From NCBI RefSeq assembly GCF_002706795.1, contig NZ_CP017705.1, positions 4,687,501-4,751,500 of the forward strand: DNA of 64,000 bases, read 5' to 3'. Of the stretch, positions 53,011 to 62,381 are shown one piece after another. The first letter of the stretch is position 1. Each line of letters opens with the position of its first letter. Both the position numbers and the translations under genes were made by a program. This DNA is from Brevibacillus laterosporus DSM 25. GTDB taxonomy: Bacteria; Bacillota; Bacilli; Brevibacillales; Brevibacillaceae. The notes under the pieces were generated by a model that was not told the DNA's origin, searched no databases, and was given only the letters and a program-made list of their open reading frames with translations.

Positions 53011-56000
53011 AAAGCTTGACGGACCGTATCAATTTACTTTCTGACAAACAACGTGAATTACTAGAAAAGCAATTGAAGAAGAAAAATGTAGACGTGAACA
53101 AAATCGGTATCAATAAAGAAATGATTAATCCTCGTGGGCACTCGAATGCGAGTCCACTTACTTATGATCAGGAACGCTTGTGGTTCTTCAATCGAATGCA
53201 TCCAGAAAGTCACACCTATAACGTTTATGGTGCGGCTAAATTAACAGGCACTGTGCATCACTGGGCTTTAGAGAAGAGCATCAATGAGATTGTAAAGCGT
53301 CATGAAGCATGGCGTACCGTGTTTGACAGTGTGGATGGACAAGCACGTCAAATTGTCTTGCCAGAACTCCAGATCTCTGTTCCAGAGGTTGATCTTCGTC
53401 TTGTTCCAGATGAGATTCGGGATGAAGAAGTACAGAGACAGATGAAAGAAGAGGTACAGCGCCTTTTTGATTTGAAAAAAGGTCCGCTGATCCGCTTCAA
53501 ACTGTTTCACGTAAGCAATTCAGAATCGATGTTAGTCATGACTGTTCATCATATTGTAATCGACCGTATTACTTTCTCCATTTTTTTCAAAGAACTATCT
53601 TTGCATTATCAGGCGGTGCTTACAGGTATACCCGTACAGCTATCAGAGCTTCCCATCCAATATGCAGATTATGCTGAATGGCAACGAAATTATTTTGAAG
53701 GTGAGACCAAAGAGAAATTACTAACATTTTGGAGAGAGCAGCTCGCGGACTGTGATTATGTTTTGGATATCAGTACTGATTTTCCTCGTCCACCAGCTAT
53801 TACCTACCGTGGTGCCAGATGCTTTATTCAAACACCACTCGAAGTATTAAATGGCCTAAAAGCGATCGGACAAAAAGAGAATGCGTCTGCTTTCATGATT
53901 ATACTTGCTGCCTTTAAATTGCTTTTATATAGATATACAGGTCAATCAGACATTTTGGTTGGTACTCCACTTGCCAATCGTAGCCGAGTTGAGATGGAGG
54001 ATGTAATGGGGTATTTCCTAACGATGGGTACACTCCGCACTCGAATGTCTAAAGATATGACGTTTATCCAATTATTACATAGTGTAAGGGAAACGGCTCT
54101 CGCGGTATACAAGCATCAGGATATGCCAATCGGTTTATTAATTGATGAATTGAAAGTACCCATGGATGTCAGTCGCAACCCGTTAGTTCAAGCTATATTC
54201 GTGTATGTCGATGTACCAGAAGAAAAATTACAGTTGCCAGATCTTACAGTAGAATTCGAAATGATTGATGCTGAAACAGCAAAGTATGATATTACAGCAG
54301 GTTTTTCTGAAACCGAAAAAGGACTGGAAGGTTTTTTTGAATATTCACCTGATTTGTTCCGTAAAGACACGATTGAGCGGATGCGTGAGCATTGGCATCG
54401 CTTGCTTCATGCTATCTTAGAAAACCCACATTCCTCTATTAGTGATTTGGCTATGTTAACAGAAGGAGAAGAACGACAGTTACTTATTGACTGGAATAGC
54501 ACCAATCAGCCATTCTCTGATAATGCATGCATTCATGAATTATTTGAAGCCCAAGTGGAGAAAACACCAGATCAAATTGCTCTCAAGCATAATGATCAAG
54601 TCATTACCTATGAGGAGTTAAACAAACGTGCTAATCAAGTGGCTCATCTATTGAAAAAAAGAGGAGTAGAACGTGAAACGCTCGTCGGTATGTATATGGA
54701 ACGTTCAATTGAAATGATTGTTGGTGTGCTTGGGATTTTAAAAGCAGGAGGGGCGTATATTCCGATTGATCCTATCTATCCAATAGAAAGAGTTCGACAT
54801 ATCCTACAGGACTCTGGTCTTCAAATCGTCCTTACAAGCCAACATTTAAATGAATTGATGAGCAAGGAAGGAAGGGAGTGTATTTGTCTAGATAACGAAC
54901 AAGAAGCGATTGCATGTGAGGATATTCAAAATCTTCCAACACAAGCAAATGCTCACAGTCTTGCTTATGTTATCTATACATCTGGCTCTACTGGAGACCC
55001 AAAAGGTGTCATGATTGAGCATCAGGGTTTATGTAATATAACGGAAGACACCATTAACACATTCGAAATTACTTCAGATAGTAAGCTTATCCAATTTTTT
55101 TCTATCAGTTTTGATGCGTCAGCTCACGAAATATTTTCCTCTCTATGTGCAGGGGCTACATTATGCCTAACGAGTCCAGATGTAAGAGCGGGAGGGAAGA
55201 ATCTTCTTGCATTTTTACATGAAAATCAGATTACGACTATGTTTATTACACCTTCTGTTCTAGCAACGCTTAACCCAGATGAGCTACCAGAATCCTTGCA
55301 GACGGTGTTAAGCGCAGGTGAGCTTTGCACAGTTGACATGGCCGAATGGAGTAAGGGACCACGCAAACTATATAATGGCTATGGTCAAACGGAGACTTCT
55401 ATTATTAGTATCGTGCATTTATGTACACAAGAGAGCCTACCAGGTCAAGTAGGGCGTCCGTTTGCCAATATGCAGGTTTATATACTGGATGATTCTCTCA
55501 ACCCTGTTCCAATTGGGATTAAAGGGGAGATCTATGTTGGTGGCGTCGGAGTAGCCAGAGGATATATGAATCAACCTGAATTAACAGCGGCTAAATTTGT
55601 TCACCATCGATTTGCGCAAGATCAGTCAGCACGTTTATATCGAACAGGAGATCTTGGGCGCTTTTTGGTGGATGGTACAATAGAATATCTTGGACGCCGA
55701 GACAATCAAATAAAAATTAGAGGATATCGGATTGAACTCGATGAAATTGGAAATGTCTTAGTTCAACACCCTAGCGTTAATCAAGCTAAGGTGAGTGTTC
55801 ATAGCGATACAACGAATAAGGATCGTCTTGTTTCATATATAGTGATTGAAGAAGGGCAGGAAATATCTTCCGCGGAACTACGCACCTATTTGCAACAAAA
55901 GCTGCCAGATTATATGGTACCGGCTTATTATATTTTTGTGGATTCTCTCCCAAAAACAACGAATGGTAAAATCAATCGAGATCTTTTACCAGCACCCGAG

Positions 56001-56948
56001 GAGAGCTTCTCACAACATATGATTGAGTATGTACCTCCAAAGAATGAGTGGGAGAGTAAGTTGGCAAGGATTTGGGGACAAGTGCTTAATCTTAAGCAAG
56101 TAAGCGTTGTGGGAAACTTTTTTGATCTGGGTGGCCATTCCTTGAAGACGGCTGAATTGGTGGACAAAATCAAAGAGACGTTCCAGGTTGAACTTTTACT
56201 TCGAAATGTCTTTGAATATCCAACCGTACGACAAATGGCTCAATTGCTCGAAAAGGGTTTAGTGCAAAAGAAACCATTTATTTCCTTCCGTGACAATACA
56301 GATCATACAAAGGAAGTCATTTGTTTCCCACCAATGACAGGTCAGGGTGTACTTTATAAGGCCCTACATCAAAAATTATCAGGTTGTATTCTACACGCTT
56401 TTGATTTTATTAGAGGGGCAGATCGAATTGAGCAGTATGTACATTATATAAAAGAAGCTCAATCAGAAGGACCGTATGTGGTATTAGGGTATTCAGCTGG
56501 AGGTAACCTGGCTTTTGAAGTAGCTAAAAAATTAGAAGAACACGGTCTACCTGTAAGCGATTTGATCATAGTCGATGCTCCCCTAAGAGTAGAAGCTTTA
56601 CAATTGGATATCCAAAAAATTCAATCAGAAGCAGAGGCACTAGTAAACCTAATGGCACAGCATTTGGGTGAAAGTATTCGCACCGTGGCAGATCAAAACA
56701 TCGATCTGATTAAGGAATATTACGACTATACCAATAAAGTGATCAATGAAGGCGTTCTGTCTGCGAACATTCATATCATCACTTCTAATGAGACTACAAG
56801 AGACGATATTCAGTCTTGGGAAAATTCCACTATCAATCAGGTTTATGTGCACAAAGGATCGGGTGAACATATGAATATGCTTATTGATCCTACACATTTG
56901 ACCGAAAACGCACGAGTCATAGCTACAATTTTGAAAGGTCAAAATTAA
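53007..56948 (+). CDS. Nonribosomal peptide synthetase, C-A-T-TE termination module
   Basis: A 1313-residue NRPS whose ATG overlaps the preceding stop (ATGA). Residues 1-35 are a helical linker (LLSDKQRELLEKQLKKKN). The C domain motif is HHIVIDR (181-187), with the final Gly replaced by Arg. The A domain has YTSGSTGDPKG (657-667), NGYGQTETS and YRTGDLGRF. The carrier domain is DLGGHSL (Ser1045). The type I thioesterase has GYSAGG (Ser1163), IVDAP and GSGEHMNML with the late His. Specificity residues read by eye: D-A-H-F-L-A-G-I-I, no known match. The TE releases the finished chain by hydrolysis or cyclisation. Confidence 0.92.
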   Translation: MKSLTDRINLLSDKQRELLEKQLKKKNVDVNKIGINKEMINPRGHSNASPLTYDQERLWFFNRMHPESHTYNVYGAAKLTGTVHHWALEKSINEIVKRHEAWRTVFDSVDGQARQIVLPELQISVPEVDLRLVPDEIRDEEVQRQMKEEVQRLFDLKKGPLIRFKLFHVSNSESMLVMTVHHIVIDRITFSIFFKELSLHYQAVLTGIPVQLSELPIQYADYAEWQRNYFEGETKEKLLTFWREQLADCDYVLDISTDFPRPPAITYRGARCFIQTPLEVLNGLKAIGQKENASAFMIILAAFKLLLYRYTGQSDILVGTPLANRSRVEMEDVMGYFLTMGTLRTRMSKDMTFIQLLHSVRETALAVYKHQDMPIGLLIDELKVPMDVSRNPLVQAIFVYVDVPEEKLQLPDLTVEFEMIDAETAKYDITAGFSETEKGLEGFFEYSPDLFRKDTIERMREHWHRLLHAILENPHSSISDLAMLTEGEERQLLIDWNSTNQPFSDNACIHELFEAQVEKTPDQIALKHNDQVITYEELNKRANQVAHLLKKRGVERETLVGMYMERSIEMIVGVLGILKAGGAYIPIDPIYPIERVRHILQDSGLQIVLTSQHLNELMSKEGRECICLDNEQEAIACEDIQNLPTQANAHSLAYVIYTSGSTGDPKGVMIEHQGLCNITEDTINTFEITSDSKLIQFFSISFDASAHEIFSSLCAGATLCLTSPDVRAGGKNLLAFLHENQITTMFITPSVLATLNPDELPESLQTVLSAGELCTVDMAEWSKGPRKLYNGYGQTETSIISIVHLCTQESLPGQVGRPFANMQVYILDDSLNPVPIGIKGEIYVGGVGVARGYMNQPELTAAKFVHHRFAQDQSARLYRTGDLGRFLVDGTIEYLGRRDNQIKIRGYRIELDEIGNVLVQHPSVNQAKVSVHSDTTNKDRLVSYIVIEEGQEISSAELRTYLQQKLPDYMVPAYYIFVDSLPKTTNGKINRDLLPAPEESFSQHMIEYVPPKNEWESKLARIWGQVLNLKQVSVVGNFFDLGGHSLKTAELVDKIKETFQVELLLRNVFEYPTVRQMAQLLEKGLVQKKPFISFRDNTDHTKEVICFPPMTGQGVLYKALHQKLSGCILHAFDFIRGADRIEQYVHYIKEAQSEGPYVVLGYSAGGNLAFEVAKKLEEHGLPVSDLIIVDAPLRVEALQLDIQKIQSEAEALVNLMAQHLGESIRTVADQNIDLIKEYYDYTNKVINEGVLSANIHIITSNETTRDDIQSWENSTINQVYVHKGSGEHMNMLIDPTHLTENARVIATILKGQN

Positions 56949-56967
56949 TAAAATGGTGGGAGATCAG

Positions 56968-57978
56968 ATGAATTTGGTACTAGACCAAACTAAAGTATCA
57001 CATGATCCCAAAACGCTTTTTAACCATTATCTAGGGGCAAATGTATTATATGCTTATCACCAAATAGGATTATTAGACATAGTAAGCAACCATAAAGTCT
57101 CAATAGCGGATATCGCTCTTCAGACGGGAAGTGAGATAGGACGGCTTAAAGCATTATTGCAGGTTGGAGAGGTCCTAGGTTATATCAACAACTATCAGGA
57201 CGAATTCATTCAGCTAACTTTACTTGGTGAGGAGATGCGAAAACAGATTGGATATATCATTTGGAGCGTTGGTGCCTATGGTGATATGCTCCGTAGATTA
57301 GGGGACTTGCATACGGGAGAGCAAGAATGGTCTGGGCTCCGAGATGAAGCCAAGGTTGCACTTGGTTCAGATTTAATGAATAGTAATATACTAGAAAACC
57401 TATTATCAGAGGTTTTGGATAGCTTGCCATTCCAATCTATCTGTGATTTCGGTTGTGGGAATGGAAGAAAATTAATCAACATGCTAAAACATTCCCCAGA
57501 AAGGCAAGGAATTGGTATAGATATCAGCTCTGATGCTATTGGTTTGGCTCGACAAAATGTAGAACAACACGGCTTATCTAACCGTATTACTCTTCTTCAT
57601 GGTAACATTTTGGATATGAACCCATCTCATAAGGATATAGAATTACTAAAGGAAGTAGAGGTAGTTACTAGTTTTATGATGATGCATGATCTTTTTAATA
57701 TAGTGGAGATTAGAGAAACTCTCTTTGATAGACTTCGGAATGTTTTTCCGAAAGTTAAATATTTCCTAATTTCAGATACGTTACGAACACCTATTTCTTA
57801 TCTGAAAGAAAGACTACCAATTTTTAATGTAGGATTTGAGTTAGTTCATGCATTTATGGATGTAGATATCCCGACAAAAGAGGAATATGATCTTACCTTC
57901 CAAAAAGCGGGGCTGACAATCGAAAGGTGTATCCCGTTCGGTCCAACAAGCACATATCTGTACGTACTAAAAATCTAA
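56968..57978 (+). CDS. SAM-dependent methyltransferase of the cluster
   Basis: A 336-residue class I methyltransferase starting at ATG 56968, behind GGGAG. The N-terminal 100 residues are a helical, winged-helix-like dimerisation region as in small-molecule O-methyltransferases (VLYAYHQIGLLDIVSNHKVS). The SAM site is ICDFGCGNGRKLINML (motif I), GIGIDISSDAIGLARQNV and LLHGNILDM. The enzyme is likely to methylate an enol, hydroxyl or amine of the peptide-ketide. A beta-ketone left by the inactive KR would give an enol oxygen for it. It is the last gene of the operon. Confidence 0.82.
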   Translation: MNLVLDQTKVSHDPKTLFNHYLGANVLYAYHQIGLLDIVSNHKVSIADIALQTGSEIGRLKALLQVGEVLGYINNYQDEFIQLTLLGEEMRKQIGYIIWSVGAYGDMLRRLGDLHTGEQEWSGLRDEAKVALGSDLMNSNILENLLSEVLDSLPFQSICDFGCGNGRKLINMLKHSPERQGIGIDISSDAIGLARQNVEQHGLSNRITLLHGNILDMNPSHKDIELLKEVEVVTSFMMMHDLFNIVEIRETLFDRLRNVFPKVKYFLISDTLRTPISYLKERLPIFNVGFELVHAFMDVDIPTKEEYDLTFQKAGLTIERCIPFGPTSTYLYVLKI

Positions 57979-57995
57979 GCTTATAGACAAAAGAT

Positions 57996-58039
57996 ATCTT
58001 TCCTGACTAGCCAATTAGGCTATAAGGAAAGATTTTTTT
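57996..58039 (+). terminator. Terminator of the NRPS-PKS operon
   Basis: ATCTTTCCT pairs with AGGAAAGAT, an inner TAGCC/GGCTA adds stability, and a T7 run follows. Confidence 0.85.
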
Positions 58040-58237
58040 GTGAAAAGACCTATTATTTTCGTACCGATTGTTATATTCCAAGTGGCGTAATAATGAACAA
58101 AAGAGAGGCTCTGTTGTAATTACTACTACTTTTATGTATGATATTGTAATTGGTATAAATTTAGTGAAATTTTCCGTTATTAAAAATATTCTTAGGTGTA
58201 ATTTTGACACCTTGTCTTATTTCAGGAGGTTTACTTC

Positions 58238-59092
58238 GTGTTTAAGGATATGATTGCATTGACAAAACCACGGCTCCTTCTGCTTAATGTATTTGCGGTT
58301 GTAGCTGGTTTCTGGGTAGCATCCAAATGGAGCGTAGACTGGCTAGATCTGGTTTGGGTGCTAATAGGCTCTACGCTTATGATTGCATCGGCCTGCGTCA
58401 CTAATAATTACTGGGATCGCGAGCTTGATCAGAAGATGGAACGGACGAAAAACCGCGTGATGGCAACTGATCGCTTAAAGCCTAGCTTTGCTCTCAGCTA
58501 TGGAATATTGCTCGGTATTCTTGGAACTGGCTTGTTATTCACGTTGGTTAATGCTGTTGCAGGTTGGATGGCCCTTCTTGGCTGGTTTGTTTATATTGTA
58601 ATTTATACGATGTGGCTAAAGCGAAGCTCGACCTGGAGTACATCGATCGGTGGTATTTCTGGTGCTATGCCACCTGTAATCGGCTATTGTGCAGTAACAA
58701 ATCAAGTTGACATAGGTGCTTGGCTCTTGTTTGCTCTTTTATTCTTCTGGCAGCCTGCCCATTTCTGGTCGCTTGGTATTCGGAGAGTAGAAGAGTACCG
58801 AGCAGCAGGATTTCCGCTACTACCGGTCGTAAAGGGGATCAAACGTACGAAATTACAAATGATTCCCTATGTTCTGTTGCTGATCCCAGCTGCTATACTC
58901 ATGTTTTATTATGGCTACGTAGGTGTCATATTCCTGGCAGTTTCAGTTTTGGGTGGAGTGATTTGGTTGGTTCACACCCTGAGGGGACTATATGTAAAAG
59001 ATGATGAAAATTGGGCGAAAACGAATTTTATTATCTCTATTAATTATTTATCGATCGTTTTTATTCTTATGATTGTTAACACGACATGGTAG
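58238..59092 (+). CDS. ctaB: Heme O synthase (protoheme IX farnesyltransferase)
   Basis: A 284-residue UbiA-type prenyltransferase with about eight membrane helices, starting at GTG 58238 after AGGAGG. The prenyl-diphosphate site NNYWDRELDQKMERTKNR and the second conserved block (FWSLGIRRVEEYRAAGFPLL) are intact. Reaction: heme B + farnesyl diphosphate to heme O, for terminal oxidases. In most Bacilli ctaB lies with ctaA and the cytochrome oxidase genes; here it stands alone behind the biosynthetic cluster with its own start and terminator, so it may be a second copy. Confidence 0.9.
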   Translation: MFKDMIALTKPRLLLLNVFAVVAGFWVASKWSVDWLDLVWVLIGSTLMIASACVTNNYWDRELDQKMERTKNRVMATDRLKPSFALSYGILLGILGTGLLFTLVNAVAGWMALLGWFVYIVIYTMWLKRSSTWSTSIGGISGAMPPVIGYCAVTNQVDIGAWLLFALLFFWQPAHFWSLGIRRVEEYRAAGFPLLPVVKGIKRTKLQMIPYVLLLIPAAILMFYYGYVGVIFLAVSVLGGVIWLVHTLRGLYVKDDENWAKTNFIISINYLSIVFILMIVNTTW

Positions 59093-59213
59093 TATAGGCT
59101 TCGAAAGAGCAGGAGAGAAGGGGACAGGCTTTCAAGCGACACAAACATATAACATTGTAGACGTAAAACAGCTATTTCGCAGATAAAGGATACACTTGGA
59201 TAGAAGATGTAAT

Positions 59214-59252
59214 AAAGAGGGCTCATACGGCTACTGGGTATGAACCCTCTTT
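59214..59252. terminator. Bidirectional terminator between ctaB and the toxin gene
   Basis: AAAGAGGGCTCATAC and GTATGAACCCTCTTT pair with one mismatch around a nine-base loop. It serves both convergent genes. Confidence 0.75.
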
Positions 59253-59308
59253 ACATTTAGAGACTACATGCAGGGAGCGAGGATCATTACTTTTTTGATT
59301 TCACTAGC

Positions 59309-60397
59309 TTATTTTTCAGTTACGATGCCTTCAACGGTATATGTTTCTTCATCGATCGGAGTCAAAGCAGAAAAGTCCTTTTTAGAAGCATTTAAGCTAG
59401 AAACATCCCTCTTACTTCTTCCACTTTTTCCGTTTTTCTGGAGCTGCTCATATTCCTCAAGGGAGTATGTTTTCTTTTTAATAATAAATCTATCACTATA
59501 TACAGATGAATCTGTTAATATTTTGCCATTTAAAATTACTTTTTTATTCTTTTCATCTAGTGTAACCGGATCGTCATCTTTAAGTAAATCGTTATTAGCT
59601 AATTCATCATATAAGTTAAATCTCTGTGTTTTTTCCTTTTCCGGTTTAATATCACCAGTCTCTATTAGGTCAGTCAATATGCCAATACCAAGTGGATCAG
59701 GAATAAATTTATGGGCAGGGATAAAGAAATACTTTTTCTCATAGTCTCCTGCTAATACGGCGTTGACGTCCGTGTAAGCTTTCGCTTTATTCTCTTCTAG
59801 ACTATATTCTAATACTACTACGGATTTCGCCGGAGCTGTAATGGTTTGCGATGGGTACTTAATCGTTTTGGATTTGACTGTTGTATTGCCTTCCTGATCA
59901 CTTTTATTGTACTCAGTGTTCAGTGTAACGTCTCCCTTGGTAAAACCTAGGTCGAAGCCTGCCTTCACGCTTGCTCCTGCTTTAAAGCCTTGTGTAATCA
60001 TTTTAGAGTGAGTATCTGATACATTTTCTGATATTTCTCTCGTTGGGAACGCTTGAGGCTCAGGATCTTCATTTATAAATACATTCGCTGTCTTAAAGTT
60101 CGTTTTTTTCTTTAATGAATCGGCAATGACTTCTTGCTCACCAAAGACTACATCTGCTTTCAAGGTATCTAGATTTAGTACCGTTCCAGTAGAAGTGCTT
60201 AGAGCGGAGAGGGAAATGTCGTTTTTTGTATGCTTCAAAAGCAATGATTCTAAATCAAATACTTTCGATTCTATATGCTCTTGCAATACATAATTTTTTA
60301 CGTGATCAGAAGCTAGGGCATTAACGGGTATGACTGCTTCTAGTCCAGTTACTGCGAGAGTCAATACTGCGGTAGCTGCAATAAGTTTTTTCTTCAT
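59309..60397 (-). CDS. ETX/MTX2-family beta-pore-forming toxin
   Basis: From the ATG near 60397 (GGAGG eight bases upstream) the product is about 362 residues. Residues 1-30 are a signal peptide (IPVNALAS). The rest resembles the aerolysin-fold ETX/MTX2 toxins of Clostridium and insecticidal Bacillus: LSTSTGTVLNLDTLKADVVF, a Ser/Thr-rich central strand region (NTTVKSKTIKYPSQTITAPA) and YFFIPAHKFI. Family members are secreted protoxins that oligomerise into pores after protease trimming. A basic site RSKR (about 327-330) lies 32 residues from the C-terminus and could be a processing site. The gene stands alone, downstream of the AtxA-like regulator on the same strand. Confidence 0.85.
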   Translation of the reverse strand: MKKKLIAATAVLTLAVTGLEAVIPVNALASDHVKNYVLQEHIESKVFDLESLLLKHTKNDISLSALSTSTGTVLNLDTLKADVVFGEQEVIADSLKKKTNFKTANVFINEDPEPQAFPTREISENVSDTHSKMITQGFKAGASVKAGFDLGFTKGDVTLNTEYNKSDQEGNTTVKSKTIKYPSQTITAPAKSVVVLEYSLEENKAKAYTDVNAVLAGDYEKKYFFIPAHKFIPDPLGIGILTDLIETGDIKPEKEKTQRFNLYDELANNDLLKDDDPVTLDEKNKKVILNGKILTDSSVYSDRFIIKKKTYSLEEYEQLQKNGKSGRSKRDVSSLNASKKDFSALTPIDEETYTVEGIVTEK

Positions 60398-60463
60398 AAT
60401 AAAACCTCCATAGATGCTCCTGTTTTGGATCAGTAATTTGATCGAGTGAGCATTTTTAGTCAC

Positions 60464-60911
60464 TAGATTATTCTGGAAAAATGAAGGTTTGAAATAATGT
60501 AAGACTCTTGAAGGTTGTTAAAGTTTATTCACCTTATTCCCAAAGTTGATACGATTCTTTTTAATCCTCCTTTAATTGAGAATTTTTCTTACAAGTAAAT
60601 CGTACCAGAGACACGTAGCTGTTCACTATAGCAAAAACTATTTTTAACAAATGTTGTTTTTATAAGTAATGGTATAAAAATGTACAATTTAAAACCCCCT
60701 AGAGGAGCTTGTTAACTTCCAGATTGCGAACCATACAAGCTCATCTAGGGGGAATCAATACGGAAGAAACAAACGATAAAGTCCGATGAGTTGACGAAAG
60801 TAAGTCATGATAGAAGCGGTTGACTAAGAAGGCATTGTATAACTGCACACATGCATCTTTATAGGGTGTATAAGTATGAATTGAGATAGGGGATAAAGGA
60901 GAAACTTCAGG
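60464..60911 (-). other. Promoter region of the toxin and 3' region of the regulator
   Basis: About 450 bases with no ORF. The part nearest the toxin is AT-rich and should hold its promoter; I see no clear sigma-A boxes. The only structure is the long inverted repeat at 60695-60752. Confidence 0.5.
60695..60752 (-). terminator. Long inverted repeat, probable terminator of the AtxA-like gene
   Basis: CCCCCTAGAGGAGCTTGT and ACAAGCTCATCTAGGGGG pair over 18 bases with one mismatch across a 22-base loop. On the minus strand a short T run (GGGGGTTTT) follows. It is unusually long for a terminator. Confidence 0.55.
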
Positions 60912-62381
60912 TTATGAACAGTCGTCTATAAAGTCCCTTATGTTATCAATATCACTTTGGGAAATAATCGGGTTTATACAGATGGTTGATATACCTTCGA
61001 TTTCCAGAGGGGTTGTCGTAATAATCAAATCGATACCCATAGTTACTAATTCGTCTTTTGTGAAGTCATTGATATCTTTTTGAACACACTGAAGCTTTCC
61101 ACCAAATCGTTGTACTAGTGCAGCTCTTATGTAAGCCTTCCAGCTATCTCCTTCTGCAATAACAAGCAATGCCTTCTTATGAGCAGTTGAAGCCAACATG
61201 TTAGAGGCCTCTATACGTAGGGTAACCTTTGCAACTTCTTCCTCATAAGCATTACTGGCCAACCCGTATTTTTTAACAAAAGTATCAAAAGCTATTTTTA
61301 CCTGTTCAAACGTTACCCCATACTTTTCTTTAATATATTTTGTTGTTATTTTTTCTGGTCTTTTGATCATGGATAAGCGCTGAAATCGATAAGGAATTCT
61401 TCTTAAATAATTACAAATGTCAAATATGAATTCTTCATTATCCGTTAAGTGTTGTCTGGTTTCTTGTTCTAACATGATGATAAAATCCTTAGCGTATTGA
61501 TAGCTAGCTATTTTTCCTTCTTTGAAATATTGGAGAAACGTTTGTTTAGCTAGATTTATATCTTTAAACGTAAATCGAGAAGCATTAATAGCAATGGTTA
61601 TCAGCACGGTGTCATCAATGGTTAAAGAAATATTGAGTTCATTGGATAATTTTTCACCTATTAAGGACACCTTCTGATAGATACTTGTATTAACATAAGC
61701 ATCTATTTTACACGTTTCTAACTCTACTACATGACCCTGAAGCTTTCGTTTAAAGAAAATGGTTAGATAGAAAGATAATTTTCGCCTAGAACTTTGGTGG
61801 AAATTTACTCCTGCCAGATTTTCGAAATGACGGATATACTGAAGAATTACTTCTTGTTGTATTTCAGTAAAGGGCCATTCATTATCTGAGTATGCATGTA
61901 AGTAAAGATCATAAAACATTAAAAGGATTTGTGCTTCATTACCAACAATCCTCAAAGGTTTCGTCTCTAAATGCAATCCGTATAGCTGGATATGCTTCTG
62001 TATTTTTTTAAGATGAGAGTAGACAGAGCGGGGTTGTAAAAATAATTTTTCAGTCAAATGACAGACTGCCTTTACATTACCTTGTAGCAGCTCTTCAAAA
62101 ATTTCAAAAGCAACCGATCGTCTATATAACAAGCAACACAGTTCATTATTTGAAGAGCTTGTTGGTTTTGTTAATTGAATTCCTCTACCTTTTTGACAGG
62201 TTAGCTCCCAATTTGGTGGTAACACTTCTTTTATGAATGAAATGTCTTTCCGGATCGTTTGATTTGAGCCTCCTAATTTTTGGACTAGCTCTGAGATTGT
62301 AAACCACCTATTTTCACTTGTTATTAGTTTAGCAAGTTGGATACAGCGAAGAATTCCTTTTTCTAAGTATAATGTTAACAT
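60912..62381 (-). CDS. AtxA/Mga-like PRD-type transcriptional regulator
   Basis: A 489-residue regulator, close to AtxA of Bacillus anthracis (475). N-terminal helix-turn-helix units are at about residues 15-60 (WFTISELVQKLGGSNQTIRK) and 105-160 (HLTEKLFLQPRSVYSHLKKI). Two PRD-like helical domains follow at about 165-380, and an EIIB-like domain is at about 395-480 (ALLVIAEGDSWKAYIRAALV, LIITTTPLEI). Such proteins couple sugar-phosphotransferase state to virulence gene expression. It lies upstream of the toxin gene on the same strand, so control of the toxin is likely but unproven. The start at ATG 62381 has an AGGAGGAATATA site. Confidence 0.85.
   Translation of the reverse strand: MLTLYLEKGILRCIQLAKLITSENRWFTISELVQKLGGSNQTIRKDISFIKEVLPPNWELTCQKGRGIQLTKPTSSSNNELCCLLYRRSVAFEIFEELLQGNVKAVCHLTEKLFLQPRSVYSHLKKIQKHIQLYGLHLETKPLRIVGNEAQILLMFYDLYLHAYSDNEWPFTEIQQEVILQYIRHFENLAGVNFHQSSRRKLSFYLTIFFKRKLQGHVVELETCKIDAYVNTSIYQKVSLIGEKLSNELNISLTIDDTVLITIAINASRFTFKDINLAKQTFLQYFKEGKIASYQYAKDFIIMLEQETRQHLTDNEEFIFDICNYLRRIPYRFQRLSMIKRPEKITTKYIKEKYGVTFEQVKIAFDTFVKKYGLASNAYEEEVAKVTLRIEASNMLASTAHKKALLVIAEGDSWKAYIRAALVQRFGGKLQCVQKDINDFTKDELVTMGIDLIITTTPLEIEGISTICINPIISQSDIDNIRDFIDDCS

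Noticed and set aside
43816..57978. Assignment of the cluster to spergualin or another named Brevibacillus product
   Set aside because: Spergualin needs a reduced 3-hydroxy group, whereas the KR here lacks catalytic residues. No other named product could be matched by gene order.
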